DNA of 36,610 nucleotides, taken from positions 1-36,610 of the forward strand of contig CALREY010000015.1 in assembly GCA_943356435.1 (NCBI GenBank). The letters run 5' to 3'. Below, one piece after another: positions 19,707 to 27,962 of the stretch; the first letter of the stretch is position 1; each line of letters begins with the position of its first letter. The DNA comes from Candidatus Altimarinota bacterium (GTDB taxonomy: Bacteria; Patescibacteriota; Gracilibacteria; BD1-5; UBA6164). The notes beneath the pieces were generated by a model that had not been told where the DNA came from, made no database searches, and saw nothing but the letters and a program-made list of their open reading frames with translations. The translations under genes were made by a program, and so were the position numbers.

Positions 19707-19740
19707 AAAAAGCACATTTTCTCAGAATAGTGCTTTTTTA
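19707..19740. terminator. Bidirectional terminator
   Basis: The stem AAAAAAGCAC...GTGCTTTTTT lies between sRNA 3 and the convergent eIF2B-like gene. Confidence 0.8.
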
Positions 19741-19752
19741 TTTTGTTTTAAA

Positions 19753-20712
19753 TTATTTGAAATGTTTATTTATCCATTTTTCATTTTCTTTTATTCTTTT
19801 TTCAAACATATTAACTATATCTTCATAACTTTTTTCTCATTCTTCTGTTATAATTTTATCAAAAAGTTTTCCATCTACTCTATCATGAGAAAATTTCACT
19901 CTTTGATAAGGTGATATTTTTGAACTATTACTAGTTATTTCTCTTGTTTTATATACTGTATGATCTTTGTTAGCCTCCGTTTTCCATAATGAGAATTTTT
20001 TAGTAGAAAGAAACATATATACCGGTTTTTTAGCATAATGCATCTCTGAAACTGCAGCATTTGTACCTGCTGATACTATGAATTGATGTTCGCTATTAAA
20101 AGTTACTCATCATACTAGCATTTTATCTATTTGAGTTTCAATATTTGATAACATAAATTCAGGAATAACCAAAAAATCAATTTTATTCAATTGTAAAAAT
20201 TGTATCATGTTATTAGTTTTGTCTTCTGATTGTTGTGCTAATATTACTTTGAATTTTATTCAATCTTTTTTTGTTTTTTCTAGAACTTGCTTTACAATTG
20301 AGCTATGAGAATGAACAAAAAGAGTATCATTGTTTTTTATTACTTTTTCAGAATTTTCTATCAAACTATTTGTATCATCTATTATTTCATTTTTTATTTT
20401 ATTGCTATATTCCTTTAAATCTTTATATATTTCATCAATATTTTTATATTTTCATTTATTTTCATGAATAATATCATATATCTTTGATATGTAATGGATT
20501 ATTATTCATACTTTTGGTTTAGTATCTTTTATAGTATTGAATAATATTTCAAATTCATCATAGAAATGTCCTAAATCATTATGTTTGAAAATAGTAATTG
20601 AATTTATTAGATTTTCTAGACATAGTAAAGTAAGGTTTGTAGCTCAGATATCTCATTCTATATCTATTAATATTTTTGATAATTGTTTTTCTAAATCTTT
20701 TTTATTTTTCAT
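19753..20712 (-). CDS. eIF2B alpha/beta/delta-like (ribose-1,5-bisphosphate isomerase-type) protein
   Basis: A 319-aa protein. An N-terminal helical half is followed by a Rossmann-like domain: TLFVHSHSSIVKQVLEK (family ilThs.Sstv..vL), FKVILAQQSE, IDFLVIPEFMLSN, MLVGGVTFNSEHQFIVSAGTNAA (family GaDav..nG.vvNKiGT), and HYAKKPVYMFLSTKKF (family A...pfyv). Members include ribose-1,5-bisphosphate isomerase (archaeal AMP salvage), methylthioribose-1-phosphate isomerase and eIF2B subunits. Catalytic Cys and Asp of the isomerases are not obvious, so the substrate stays open. Confidence 0.7.
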
Positions 20713-20730
20713 TTTTTATATTGTAATATT

Positions 20731-22074
20731 TTAAAAGAAATAATAAACTCATAGTAAATATATACTTGAAGCAAATAGTGAAATTATAGTTATTGGCATT
20801 CATATTTTAGCAAATTCTCAAAATGTAATATTTAATCATTGTTTTTTTGCTAAATCACAAGCTATTATTCATGATGCAGAACCTATAATTGTACCATTAC
20901 CTCATAAACATGCTCAAAGTGCTAATGCCCACCATAATAAATCTACATGAGGCACTCATTGCATTTTATCTTGTAATCATAAAATAACTGGTATCATCAT
21001 AGCTACAAATGGAATATTATTAATAACTGTAGATGCTAGACCTATTCACCATACAATTACCATTAATAATAGTGGTAAATTATCTGAAAATTTAGAGATT
21101 TGTTCAATAATTATAGCTAAAAATCATACTTTCGCCAATGCTCATACTTGTACAAATAATCATGTGAAGAATAATAATGAATCCCATTCCACTTCTTTCA
21201 TAATATGTAAAAAATGTACTTTTTTAGCAACTAATATTGCTCATAAAATTCAAGCTACTAGTCATATAAATCATATTAATCATGTTTCATATCATTCTGG
21301 AATTATTCATTTTATTTGTTCACTAAATGCTAGAATAATAACAGTAATTGCAATTATTAATACAGCTATTATAGCGACATATTTATCCATTTTTTTATCC
21401 AAATATTTATATGAAATTCTTTCTATAATAAGTTTAGATATAAATGTTTTAGTTAAGTCATCATTAATTGTTTTGAATTTTTCTTTGTAAAACACAAGTA
21501 AATATCAAATAATCATTACAGACATTAATAATATAGGGAACCATAGATTGTATATGAAATCCATAAAAGGAATTTTTGCTTGAACTCATATTAGCGTATT
21601 AGGTGGATCTCAGATTAATGTAAGTGTTCATCATATATTAGAAAAAATTGCTAATAGTATAACTAAAAGTTTTCAATCTAATCATAATCACTTAGCTAAT
21701 GCTATCGCTATAGGTATTGTTAATAATACTACAGTAGCATTATTTAATACAAATGATGCTATAGTTATTAAAGCTATAAATAAAAAATATATAACTTTTG
21801 GGCTTCAATTACTTTTTTTAGCAATTATCATATTTACATATGAAAATAATCATGAATTAACTGCCACTCATACTACAAGCATAAGTCAGAAAAGTAGAAT
21901 TAATGTTTCATGGTCTATTGATTTAAAAGCTTCAACTGGACTTAATACTCAAAAAACCACCAATAATAAAGCTCATCATAATGCTATTAGAGTTTTTTCT
22001 ATTTTTTCAAAGAAAAATAAAAATAGCGATCAGAAAAATATAAATAAAGTAAATATAAAATCAAAATTTAACAT
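20731..22074 (-). CDS. ArsB/NhaD-superfamily ion transporter
   Basis: A 447-aa protein with about 11-12 membrane helices. Superfamily marks: FVLNNATVVLLTIPIAIALA, IFSNIGGTLTLIGDPPNTLIGVQ, a second repeat with WGIGLASTVINNIPFVAMMIPV, and GACLGGNGTIIGSASGIIAC. This two-fold repeat with N-T-hairpin loops is the pattern of NhaD/ArsB/P-protein (IT superfamily) carriers of Na+/H+, arsenite or dicarboxylates. The DPPN loop favours the NhaD/P-protein side, but the substrate is inference. Many loop glycines are TGA. It starts within ordinary host-codon DNA, unlike its neighbour at 22267. Its stop lies 18 bp before the eIF2B-like gene's start, so co-transcription is likely. Confidence 0.85.
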
Positions 22075-22185
22075 AATTTTATTATAAAAAAGTTAAAATA
22101 ATTTCAACAAATAATTTTTATTTATTAAAGATAAAGTATTATATTTTTTATTTTTTTTAGTCAAAACATTTTAAAATTTTTTAGC
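22075..22185. other. Intergenic, AT-rich, nothing recognised
   Basis: Low-complexity A/T DNA upstream of the transporter gene; it may carry its promoter. Confidence 0.3.
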
Positions 22186-22219
22186 AAAAAAAAGACTTAG
22201 CAATGTTACGCTAAGCCTT
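22186..22219 (-). terminator. Terminator of the antiporter gene
   Basis: On the minus strand, a GGCTTAGC/GCTAAGTC stem is followed by seven T. It is GC-richer than native terminators here, as expected if it came with the gene. Confidence 0.8.
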
Positions 22220-22266
22220 ATTAGTATTTCTAAATAGATATACAATCCACGATTTATGGACAGATA

Positions 22267-23472
22267 CTATCAGAATATTATCGATAATCAATGAGCAGTA
22301 CTTGGAATAAGACTTTCATCAACTTCGATTGGATTTCGTTTGAAGTAGAGTGCCGCTACTACTGTGTAAACACAAGCAACAACAGCAACCACAACCGGCG
22401 TATTGTGAGGTAAAATTGACGATCCATCACTCAAAGTAGATGATAAAGCAATACCTGCAGCAATAAGCATCGTTCCTCCGTTACCCAAAATAAACAAGGC
22501 AGGAGAAATTTCTTTTTTATCAAATAAACCAGAATACCTGATTGCAATATACTTAACAATCGAAGTCAGTAGGATAATTTCAAAAGCCATTTTTATAGAT
22601 TCGAAATCTATTAGTTCATGAATTTTGAATCCAACTGTTGCCATGTAGAATAACATAGCAAATTCAAAAAGTTTATTGTATTCATGAGCAAATTTGTGTT
22701 TTACTTGAGCAGGAACAACAAGTCCTCCAAAGATAGCACCTAACACAGGACTAAAGCCAACAGCATAGAATGCAAATGCAAAACACAATGCTACCCATAA
22801 CCAAATACTAATGTTTAAATATTTTGGTATATGACACCACCACCATTTCACTCCCAAGAACACGATAAATATTGAACCAAATAACACAATCAACTGTGGT
22901 AAAATTGATTCAAATGTAATACCAGTTTCATGATTAGTCTTCAACAAACTAATCATAATCCATAAAATACAATCAGTAGTAAATCCAATTGGCATAGCCA
23001 ACTTGACTAAATTAGTATGTAGGATTTTTGGACGAACTTGAATGAAAACATTCAAAACTGCAAGGGAAGATGTTAATAATAAAGCTGCGTAAGCCAATAT
23101 TTTTTCAAAACTTTCAGTTGATACAACACAAGCAAGTATCAGAGAAATCCCAGTAATCATAGTAATGATACCTATGAATCTTGCTTTAAAAAAGACAGAA
23201 AAGTCTTGAATTTCAAGGCCGATAGGGATCATCGCTATAGATAGACCTATCAAACCAGCAAAACCAAATGTAATTGATATTTGGTGTTCCAGGTGTAGAT
23301 GTTCTACCATCTCCATTTGAAAGAAAAAAATACTGATTACTAGTGTGAAAATTGCAACTGGTACAGCTTTCATAAAATGATTAAGTAAATGCGCTACGAC
23401 AATCGCAATGCAGATAATAATCAAATTGGAACCGTAGCTATGCTCCAGTAAATCCAAGATTTGTGGACTCAT
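22267..23472 (-). CDS. CPA2-type cation/proton antiporter, probably acquired from a standard-code donor
   Basis: A 394-aa membrane protein, about 12 helices, of the monovalent cation:proton antiporter-2 (Na+/H+ exchanger domain) type: FGFAGLIGLSIAMIPIGLEI, LTSSLAVLNVF, FSPVLGAIFGGLVVPA, FILGNGGTMLIAAGIALS. Its roughly 22 glycines are all GGN and no TGA occurs inside, whereas neighbours use TGA for most glycines; GC is clearly higher, and codons such as GCC, ACC and CTG are common. Its original stop at 22288-22290 is TGA. In this organism that codon should be read as Gly, extending the protein by GLSIIFG to TAG at 22267-22269 (401 aa). GGGAGA precedes the start. It is flanked by its own terminator. 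Cation/pH homeostasis is the likely role. Confidence 0.85.
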
Positions 23473-23738
23473 TCGAATATCTCCCGTGTAAAAAAAATTT
23501 GTTTTGGTTTTTGTTTCTAAAAAAACGCTTTAATTTCTTATTATTTTTTAGAATTGCGTTACTTTAATATTTTTTTTTTATTTGTCAAATATTATATACA
23601 CTTTTTTATACGTATATAAAATTATATATTTAAATATATACAATTTGAATTATAAAAAAAGAAATATTATTCATAAAAACTATTGATTATTACAATAATA
23701 ATGTTATAATATATCTAATATATAAATAATTATAAAAT
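23473..23738. other. Intergenic with promoter of the 23739 gene
   Basis: The + strand carries TTGATT, 16 bp, then TATAAT near 23705, a plausible promoter. The left part lies upstream of the antiporter and has no clear host-type signal. Confidence 0.4.
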
Positions 23739-24206
23739 ATGTCTAATGTAGTATATTTAAATTCTCCGAATATGATTGATGATAGTGATATAATATGAAG
23801 CGAAGTAGATACAAATTTAGATAATTTAGGAATCAATCCATTATTATTATGATTAATGGAATCATTTAAATCAAAATTAAATGATCCATATTTATTGTGA
23901 ACTCCTGATAAAATTGATATTAATAAATATTTACATTTAAAAGATAGAGTATGAACAATAGAGTGAAAAGATTATATAGTAGAATTTATATTAAATACTG
24001 TTAAGAAAAATTATAGTATGAATCCTGATATTTTACCTTTTACAATTGATAAAAATTTGGAAAAATGTAGTTTTTCCGAAATAAGTGAAATAATTCAATT
24101 AATAAATATTGAAATAAAGAGACTTAAATTACCTATTAATACGAAAAAGTTTTTGATAAATATTAGAAACTTAGCTATGCAAAAAAATAAAGAAATTATT
24201 TCTTAA
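23739..24206 (+). CDS. Hypothetical protein, 155 aa
   Basis: Read through several TGA glycines from ATG 23739. It is soluble and acidic, with LGINPLLLGLMESF, PDKIDINKYLHLKDR, and a C-terminal helical region with IIQLINIEIKRLKLP. It has no signal peptide or membrane segment. The family is not recognised. Its stop codon lies inside the first heptamer of the direct-repeat promoter at 24200. Confidence 0.6.
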
Positions 24207-24233
24207 TTATTTCTTACTTATAGTTGTTATATT
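24200..24233 (+). promoter_or_regulatory. Direct-repeat promoter overlapping a stop codon
   Basis: TTCTTAA 24200-24206 (its last bases are the TAA stop of the preceding gene), TTCTTAC 24211-24217, 10 bp, -10 TATATT 24228-24233, five bases, TGTAAC. Confidence 0.65.
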
Positions 24234-24238
24234 ACAAA

Positions 24239-24257
24239 TGTAACCTCGAAGATTACA
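24239..24257 (+). promoter_or_regulatory. 5'-terminal leader hairpin with CTCGA loop
   Basis: TGTAA-cctcgaaga-TTACA at the predicted transcript start. No gene follows before the next promoter at 24316, so this may be a short RNA or an upstream start for the 24545 gene. Confidence 0.5.
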
Positions 24258-24315
24258 TTACTTTTATTTGAGATTCGATTAATTGAATTCTATATGAAAT
24301 AATTAATATATATAA

Positions 24316-24349
24316 TTCTTAATCTATTCTTAACTTAAATAAACATAAT
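24316..24349 (+). promoter_or_regulatory. Direct-repeat promoter of secreted protein gene A
   Basis: TTCTTAA 24316-24322 and 24327-24333, 10 bp, -10 CATAAT 24344-24349, six bases, TGTAAC. It gives a ~190-nt leader to the ATG at 24545. Confidence 0.75.
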
Positions 24350-24354
24350 AAAAA

Positions 24355-24374
24355 GTGTAACATCGAGGTTACAC
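24355..24374 (+). promoter_or_regulatory. 5'-terminal leader hairpin with ATCGAG loop
   Basis: Perfect GTGTAAC-atcgag-GTTACAC at the predicted transcript start. Confidence 0.6.
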
Positions 24375-24544
24375 CATATAACAAAGTTTCCTTTGCAAAA
24401 CTATAATATATATTTTTATTAAAAAGTAAAATTAATAATATAAAAGTAATAATTATATAAGTTAATAATTGTAAAAATAAATATTGTAATTAATTGCATA
24501 AGAAGAAGTTCTAATTTTATTTTTTAATTTATTGAAAAAATTTT

Positions 24545-25105
24545 ATGATAAATAAAAAAATTCTTGCAGGACTATTACTTGTAAGTATTGTTACTGCTTG
24601 AATTTGAAGTACATTTGCTAATGATACAAATAGTTGATCCACTAGTACATGAAGAGTAAATAAATGAGATTTTAAAAAGTGTTTTTGATGATTTGGTTTT
24701 GGAAAACATTTTTGAAATAGATGAGAACATTATAATTTAACAGATGCTGAAAAGACAGTATTAAAATCAATGTCAACTGATGAAAAGAAAGCATTTTTTG
24801 AAAAAAAAGGAATCGAAAATAAGAAAGTAATGGATGAAAATTTTGCAAAAAAGGAGAAAGAAGATTTAGTGATAGATGCTTTACTTGCTTGAAATAAACT
24901 TACAGATGAACAAGAGGCGCTGAGAAAAGAAATAATTAAAGAAAGGAGTGATGAAAAAATAGAGATGCAAACGAGAAAAGCGCAAATGGATGAAATAAAG
25001 AAATTAATAGATAAAAAAGAATCTGGAATAGAGTTAACTATAGATGAAAAAACTAAACTTGAAGAATTTAAATGAGAAAATATAGGATGAAGACATTGAA
25101 GATAA
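24545..25105 (+). CDS. Secreted/periplasmic helical protein A (Spy/CpxP-like architecture)
   Basis: A 186-aa protein. The signal peptide MINKKILAGLLLVSIVTAG is followed by a cleavage region STFAND, then a Gly/Phe/His-rich segment (KKCFGGFGFGKHFGNRGEHYN). Next is an all-helical, highly charged domain with repeated LT-x-x-E turns (NLTDAEKTVLKSM, KLTDEQEALRKEI, ELTIDEKTKLEEF). These LTxxE turns and the length recall CpxP/Spy-type extracytoplasmic chaperones, but no family assignment is made. It is paralogous to 25278 and is preceded by the regulon promoter, so it is probably induced by the two-component system encoded downstream. Confidence 0.75.
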
Positions 25106-25124
25106 ATAATAACTTAAAATATAT

Positions 25125-25154
25125 AAAGACTAGAAAACTAGTCTTTATTTTTTT
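25125..25154 (+). terminator. Terminator of secreted protein gene A
   Basis: AAAGACTAG/CTAGTCTTT stem followed by a T run; the operator of gene B begins immediately after. Confidence 0.85.
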
Positions 25155-25221
25155 CTCTTAAATACTTCTTAATTAACTCTTAAAAACTATTTAACTACTT
25201 CTTAATATACTTAATTATAAT
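25155..25221 (+). promoter_or_regulatory. Five-fold phased operator and promoter of secreted protein gene B
   Basis: Heptamers start at 25155 (CTCTTAA), 25166 (TTCTTAA), 25177 (CTCTTAA), 25188 (TATTTAA, weak) and 25199 (TTCTTAA), every 11 bp. Ten bp after the last comes a perfect -10 TATAAT at 25216-25221, then six bases to TGTAAA. The multiple phased sites suggest cooperative binding of a regulator on one helix face. Confidence 0.8.
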
Positions 25222-25227
25222 AATAAA

Positions 25228-25247
25228 TGTAAACTCGAGAATTTACA
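25228..25247 (+). promoter_or_regulatory. 5'-terminal leader hairpin with CTCGAG loop
   Basis: TGTAAA-ctcgagaa-TTTACA at the predicted start, like those at 24239 and 24355 but with a changed, still paired stem. Confidence 0.6.
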
Positions 25248-25277
25248 ATTTTATTTTAAAATTAATTATATATTACC

Positions 25278-25823
25278 ATGATAAATAAAAAAATATTAGC
25301 AGGTTTAGTTCTTGCTACCGTTGTTACTACTGGTTTATCTTATTCTTTTGCTAATGATACTACTTCTACTTGATCTAGTACTAGAAATAATAGCGATTAT
25401 AGACATATGTCTATAATGGATAATAAATGATTTCATCAATGAAAACACTGATGAATAGATTGAATGCATAAAGAATTAACTGCTGAAGAAAAAACAGCTT
25501 TAGAATCAATGACAGATGCTCAAAAAAAAGTATTTTTTGATACTAAAATGCAAAATGAAAAAGCAAATATGGATAAAGAGGAAAGTGTTATTGATAAATT
25601 ATTAGCTTGAAGTACATTAACATCTGATGAAGAAATTGTTAGACAAGAATTAATAAAACAAAGAGCTGAAAGAAAAGTAGAAATGCAAGCTAGAAAAACA
25701 GAAATGGATGCAATGAAAGTAGTATTTGATAAAAAAGCTTCATGACAAACACTTACATCTGATGAACAAGCAAAATTAGACAAATTTGAAGCTAATAAGC
25801 CAAATTTTAAAAAACACAAATAA
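25278..25823 (+). CDS. Secreted/periplasmic helical protein B, paralogue of 24545
   Basis: A 181-aa protein. Signal peptide MINKKILAGLVLATVVTTG, then SYSFAND, a His/Gly-rich stretch (HQGKHGGIDGMHK), then the same charged helices (ELTAEEKTALESM, TLTSDEEIVRQEL, TLTSDEQAKLDKF). It is collinear with protein A over its whole length, so it arose by tandem duplication. It is preceded by the strongest operator array and ends at a terminator just before the regulator gene. Its role is likely outside the cytoplasmic membrane, either feedback on the sensor or protein protection, inferred only from architecture and context. Confidence 0.75.
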
Positions 25824-25826
25824 AAT

Positions 25827-25852
25827 AAAAAACTCCAAAATGGAGTTTTTTT
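25827..25852 (+). terminator. Terminator of secreted protein gene B
   Basis: AAAACTCCA/TGGAGTTTT stem followed by T run. Confidence 0.85.
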
Positions 25853-25854
25853 AT

Positions 25855-25888
25855 TTCTTAAATACTTCTTAATGCATATAATTAATAT
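25855..25888 (+). promoter_or_regulatory. Direct-repeat promoter of the two-component operon
   Basis: TTCTTAA 25855-25861 and 25866-25872 (11-bp period), then at the regular 10-bp distance a weak -10 TAATAT (25883-25888). A better TATAAT at 25877 would break the spacing. Autoregulation is implied. Confidence 0.7.
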
Positions 25889-25919
25889 GTGAGTAATATT
25901 TTATTTATAACTAAAATAA

Positions 25920-26582
25920 ATGAGAGTACTTGTAATAGAAGATAATGAAATTTTATCTAGGAATTTGGTTAAATATTTAGTTTCAAGAGATATATTTGCA
26001 GAAGCAAGTTTTGATTGAAAAGATTGACTATATAAAGCAACTACTAAGTATTATGATGTAGTTATTTTGGATATAAATTTACCATCAATGGATTGATTAG
26101 AAATATGTAAAACTTTAAGAGAAAAAGAAAAAGATGTATCAATTATAATGTTAACTTCAATGTGAACAAATGATGATATAGTAAAATGATTAAATATATG
26201 AGCAGATGATTATTTAGTTAAACCATTTCAATATAATGAATTAATTGCTAGATTGAATGCTGTAATAAGGAGAAAAAATGTAAATAAAAGTAATACAATT
26301 ATAAATATATGAGATATAGAATTAAATATACAACTATTAGAGGTAAAAAAATGATGAGAAATTATAAAATTATCAACTCTAGAATATGAATTATTTAAAT
26401 ACTTATTACAAAATAGGGGAATCGCATTATCTAGACAACAAATATATGAAAAAGTATGGTGAGAATTTCAAATAGATTTTATGTTTTCAAAAACTATAGA
26501 TGTATATGTATGATATTTGAGAAAAAAACTTGGAAAAGACTTGATAGAAACAAAAAAATGATATTGATTCTTAATAAAATAA
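25920..26582 (+). CDS. OmpR/PhoB-family response regulator
   Basis: A 220-aa protein. Receiver domain: acidic pocket VIEDNE, phospho-acceptor Asp in VVILDINLPSMDG (about residue 51), Thr in IIMLTSM, Lys in YLVKPF. A winged-helix DNA-binding domain follows (about 125-220): LSTLEYELFKYLLQNRG, LSRQQIYEKVWG, TIDVYVGYLRKKLG, ending KKGYGFLIK. Proteins of this type bind direct repeats 11 bp apart head-to-tail, the very pattern found upstream of this gene and six other starts. It lies 3 bp before the sensor kinase gene. It is predicted to be the regulator of the heptamer regulon. Confidence 0.95.
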
Positions 26583-26585
26583 TAA

Positions 26586-27836
26586 ATGGATAATAATATA
26601 AAAAATACTAAGAAAAAACTTACTATTATATTCTCTATAATAGTTTTTGTTGTTGTTTTGTTGCTATGAATTTTATTTTTTTCAATTAAATACTTCAAAG
26701 AAATAAATATAGAAAATAGTGAATTTTCTAATTTGAATTTGTTAATTGATAAATGAAATCTAACATATGATGATTTAAATAATTTATGACCATTTATAAA
26801 TAAAAAGGGACAAAAATTTAAAAATCCGAATAACAAAAATAATATTTTATGAGTAGATGATCAGAAATTTAAACCTAGATGATTTATTAATTTCGTATTA
26901 CTAGATAATAAATGAGGAATTATTTCTAGTAATATAATAGATGATATAGATAATGATTTTATTAATCAAATATATGTGTCAGATAAATATTTGAATCAAA
27001 AACAATATAACTGATTTTTAATAGAGAAAAAAATATTGGAAAATCATAATTATTTACTTGTTTTCAAAAAATTAAGATATAGTTTAATAGATTATTTTAA
27101 TGATATTTTAGGATTTACTCTTATCGCATTTATATTTTGAATTTTTATATATTTTATATGATGATTATTTGTAAATAAAGCATTTATACCAGTAGAAGAA
27201 AACATGAAAGATATGAAAAATTTCATACACAATGCTGGTCATGAATTAAAAACCCCAATATCAGTAATAGATTCAAACATTCAATTGATAGATGATCTGA
27301 AAATATATGATCCTGTCATGACTAAAGAATTAAAAGATGAAGTAATTAGATTGAACTCAATAATAGATTCTTTAATAAGACTTAGTAATTTAGATTTATT
27401 TAAAAATATAGAAAAAAACAGTTTACATAATTCCATAAGTCATATTATTAAAGAATTTAATTTTAAAATTTCAGAAAAAAATATAATTACATCTATAAAT
27501 ATTGATAAAAATATAAAAATAAAAGCAAATAAAGATTATTTCTATATTTTTTTATCAAATATTATTTGAAATGCAATAAAATATAATATAAACTGATGAG
27601 CAATTAATATAAGTTATATAAATAATGAATTAATTATATCTGATTCATGAATAGGTATTTCAGAAAAAGACTTAAATAAAATTTTCGATAGATTTTTTAA
27701 AGCTGATAAATCAAGAAAATCAGAATGATTTGGGATAGGATTATCATTAGTAAAAAAGATTTCCGAAATTTATAGTTGGAAAATAAATGTAGTAAGTAAT
27801 GAAAATAAATGAACAGATTTTATTGTAAAATTTTAA
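26586..27836 (+). CDS. Membrane sensor histidine kinase
   Basis: A 416-aa protein. TM1 is at about residues 10-35, an extracytoplasmic sensor of about 140 residues follows (no recognised domain), and TM2 (GFTLIAFIFGIFIYFI) is around 180-200. The H-box is FIHNAGHELKTPIS, with the phospho-acceptor His. The ATP-binding domain has the N-box SNIIGNAIKYN, G1 DSGIGI, F-box IFDRFFKAD and G2 GFGIGLSLVKKI; many of these glycines are TGA. All catalytic boxes are intact. It partners with the adjacent response regulator. The sensor region presumably monitors the envelope, where the two secreted paralogues act. Confidence 0.95.
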
Positions 27837-27847
27837 TTTTATTTTTA

Positions 27848-27883
27848 GGAAAAAGTATTATTTATTCTTTTTTCCAATTTTTT
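27848..27883 (+). terminator. Terminator of the two-component operon
   Basis: GGAAAAAG...TCTTTTTTCC stem followed by AA and a T run. Confidence 0.7.
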
Positions 27884-27962
27884 TACATGAATTTTTATTT
27901 ATATTTGATTTGAGAAAATATATAATTATTATTTTGGAAATATTTTTTTAAATCATTTTATA

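Noticed and set aside
19199-19740. CRISPR array
   Set aside because: Three units of ~180 bp period with internal stems, promoters and terminators, no short uniform repeats with unique spacers, and no cas genes.
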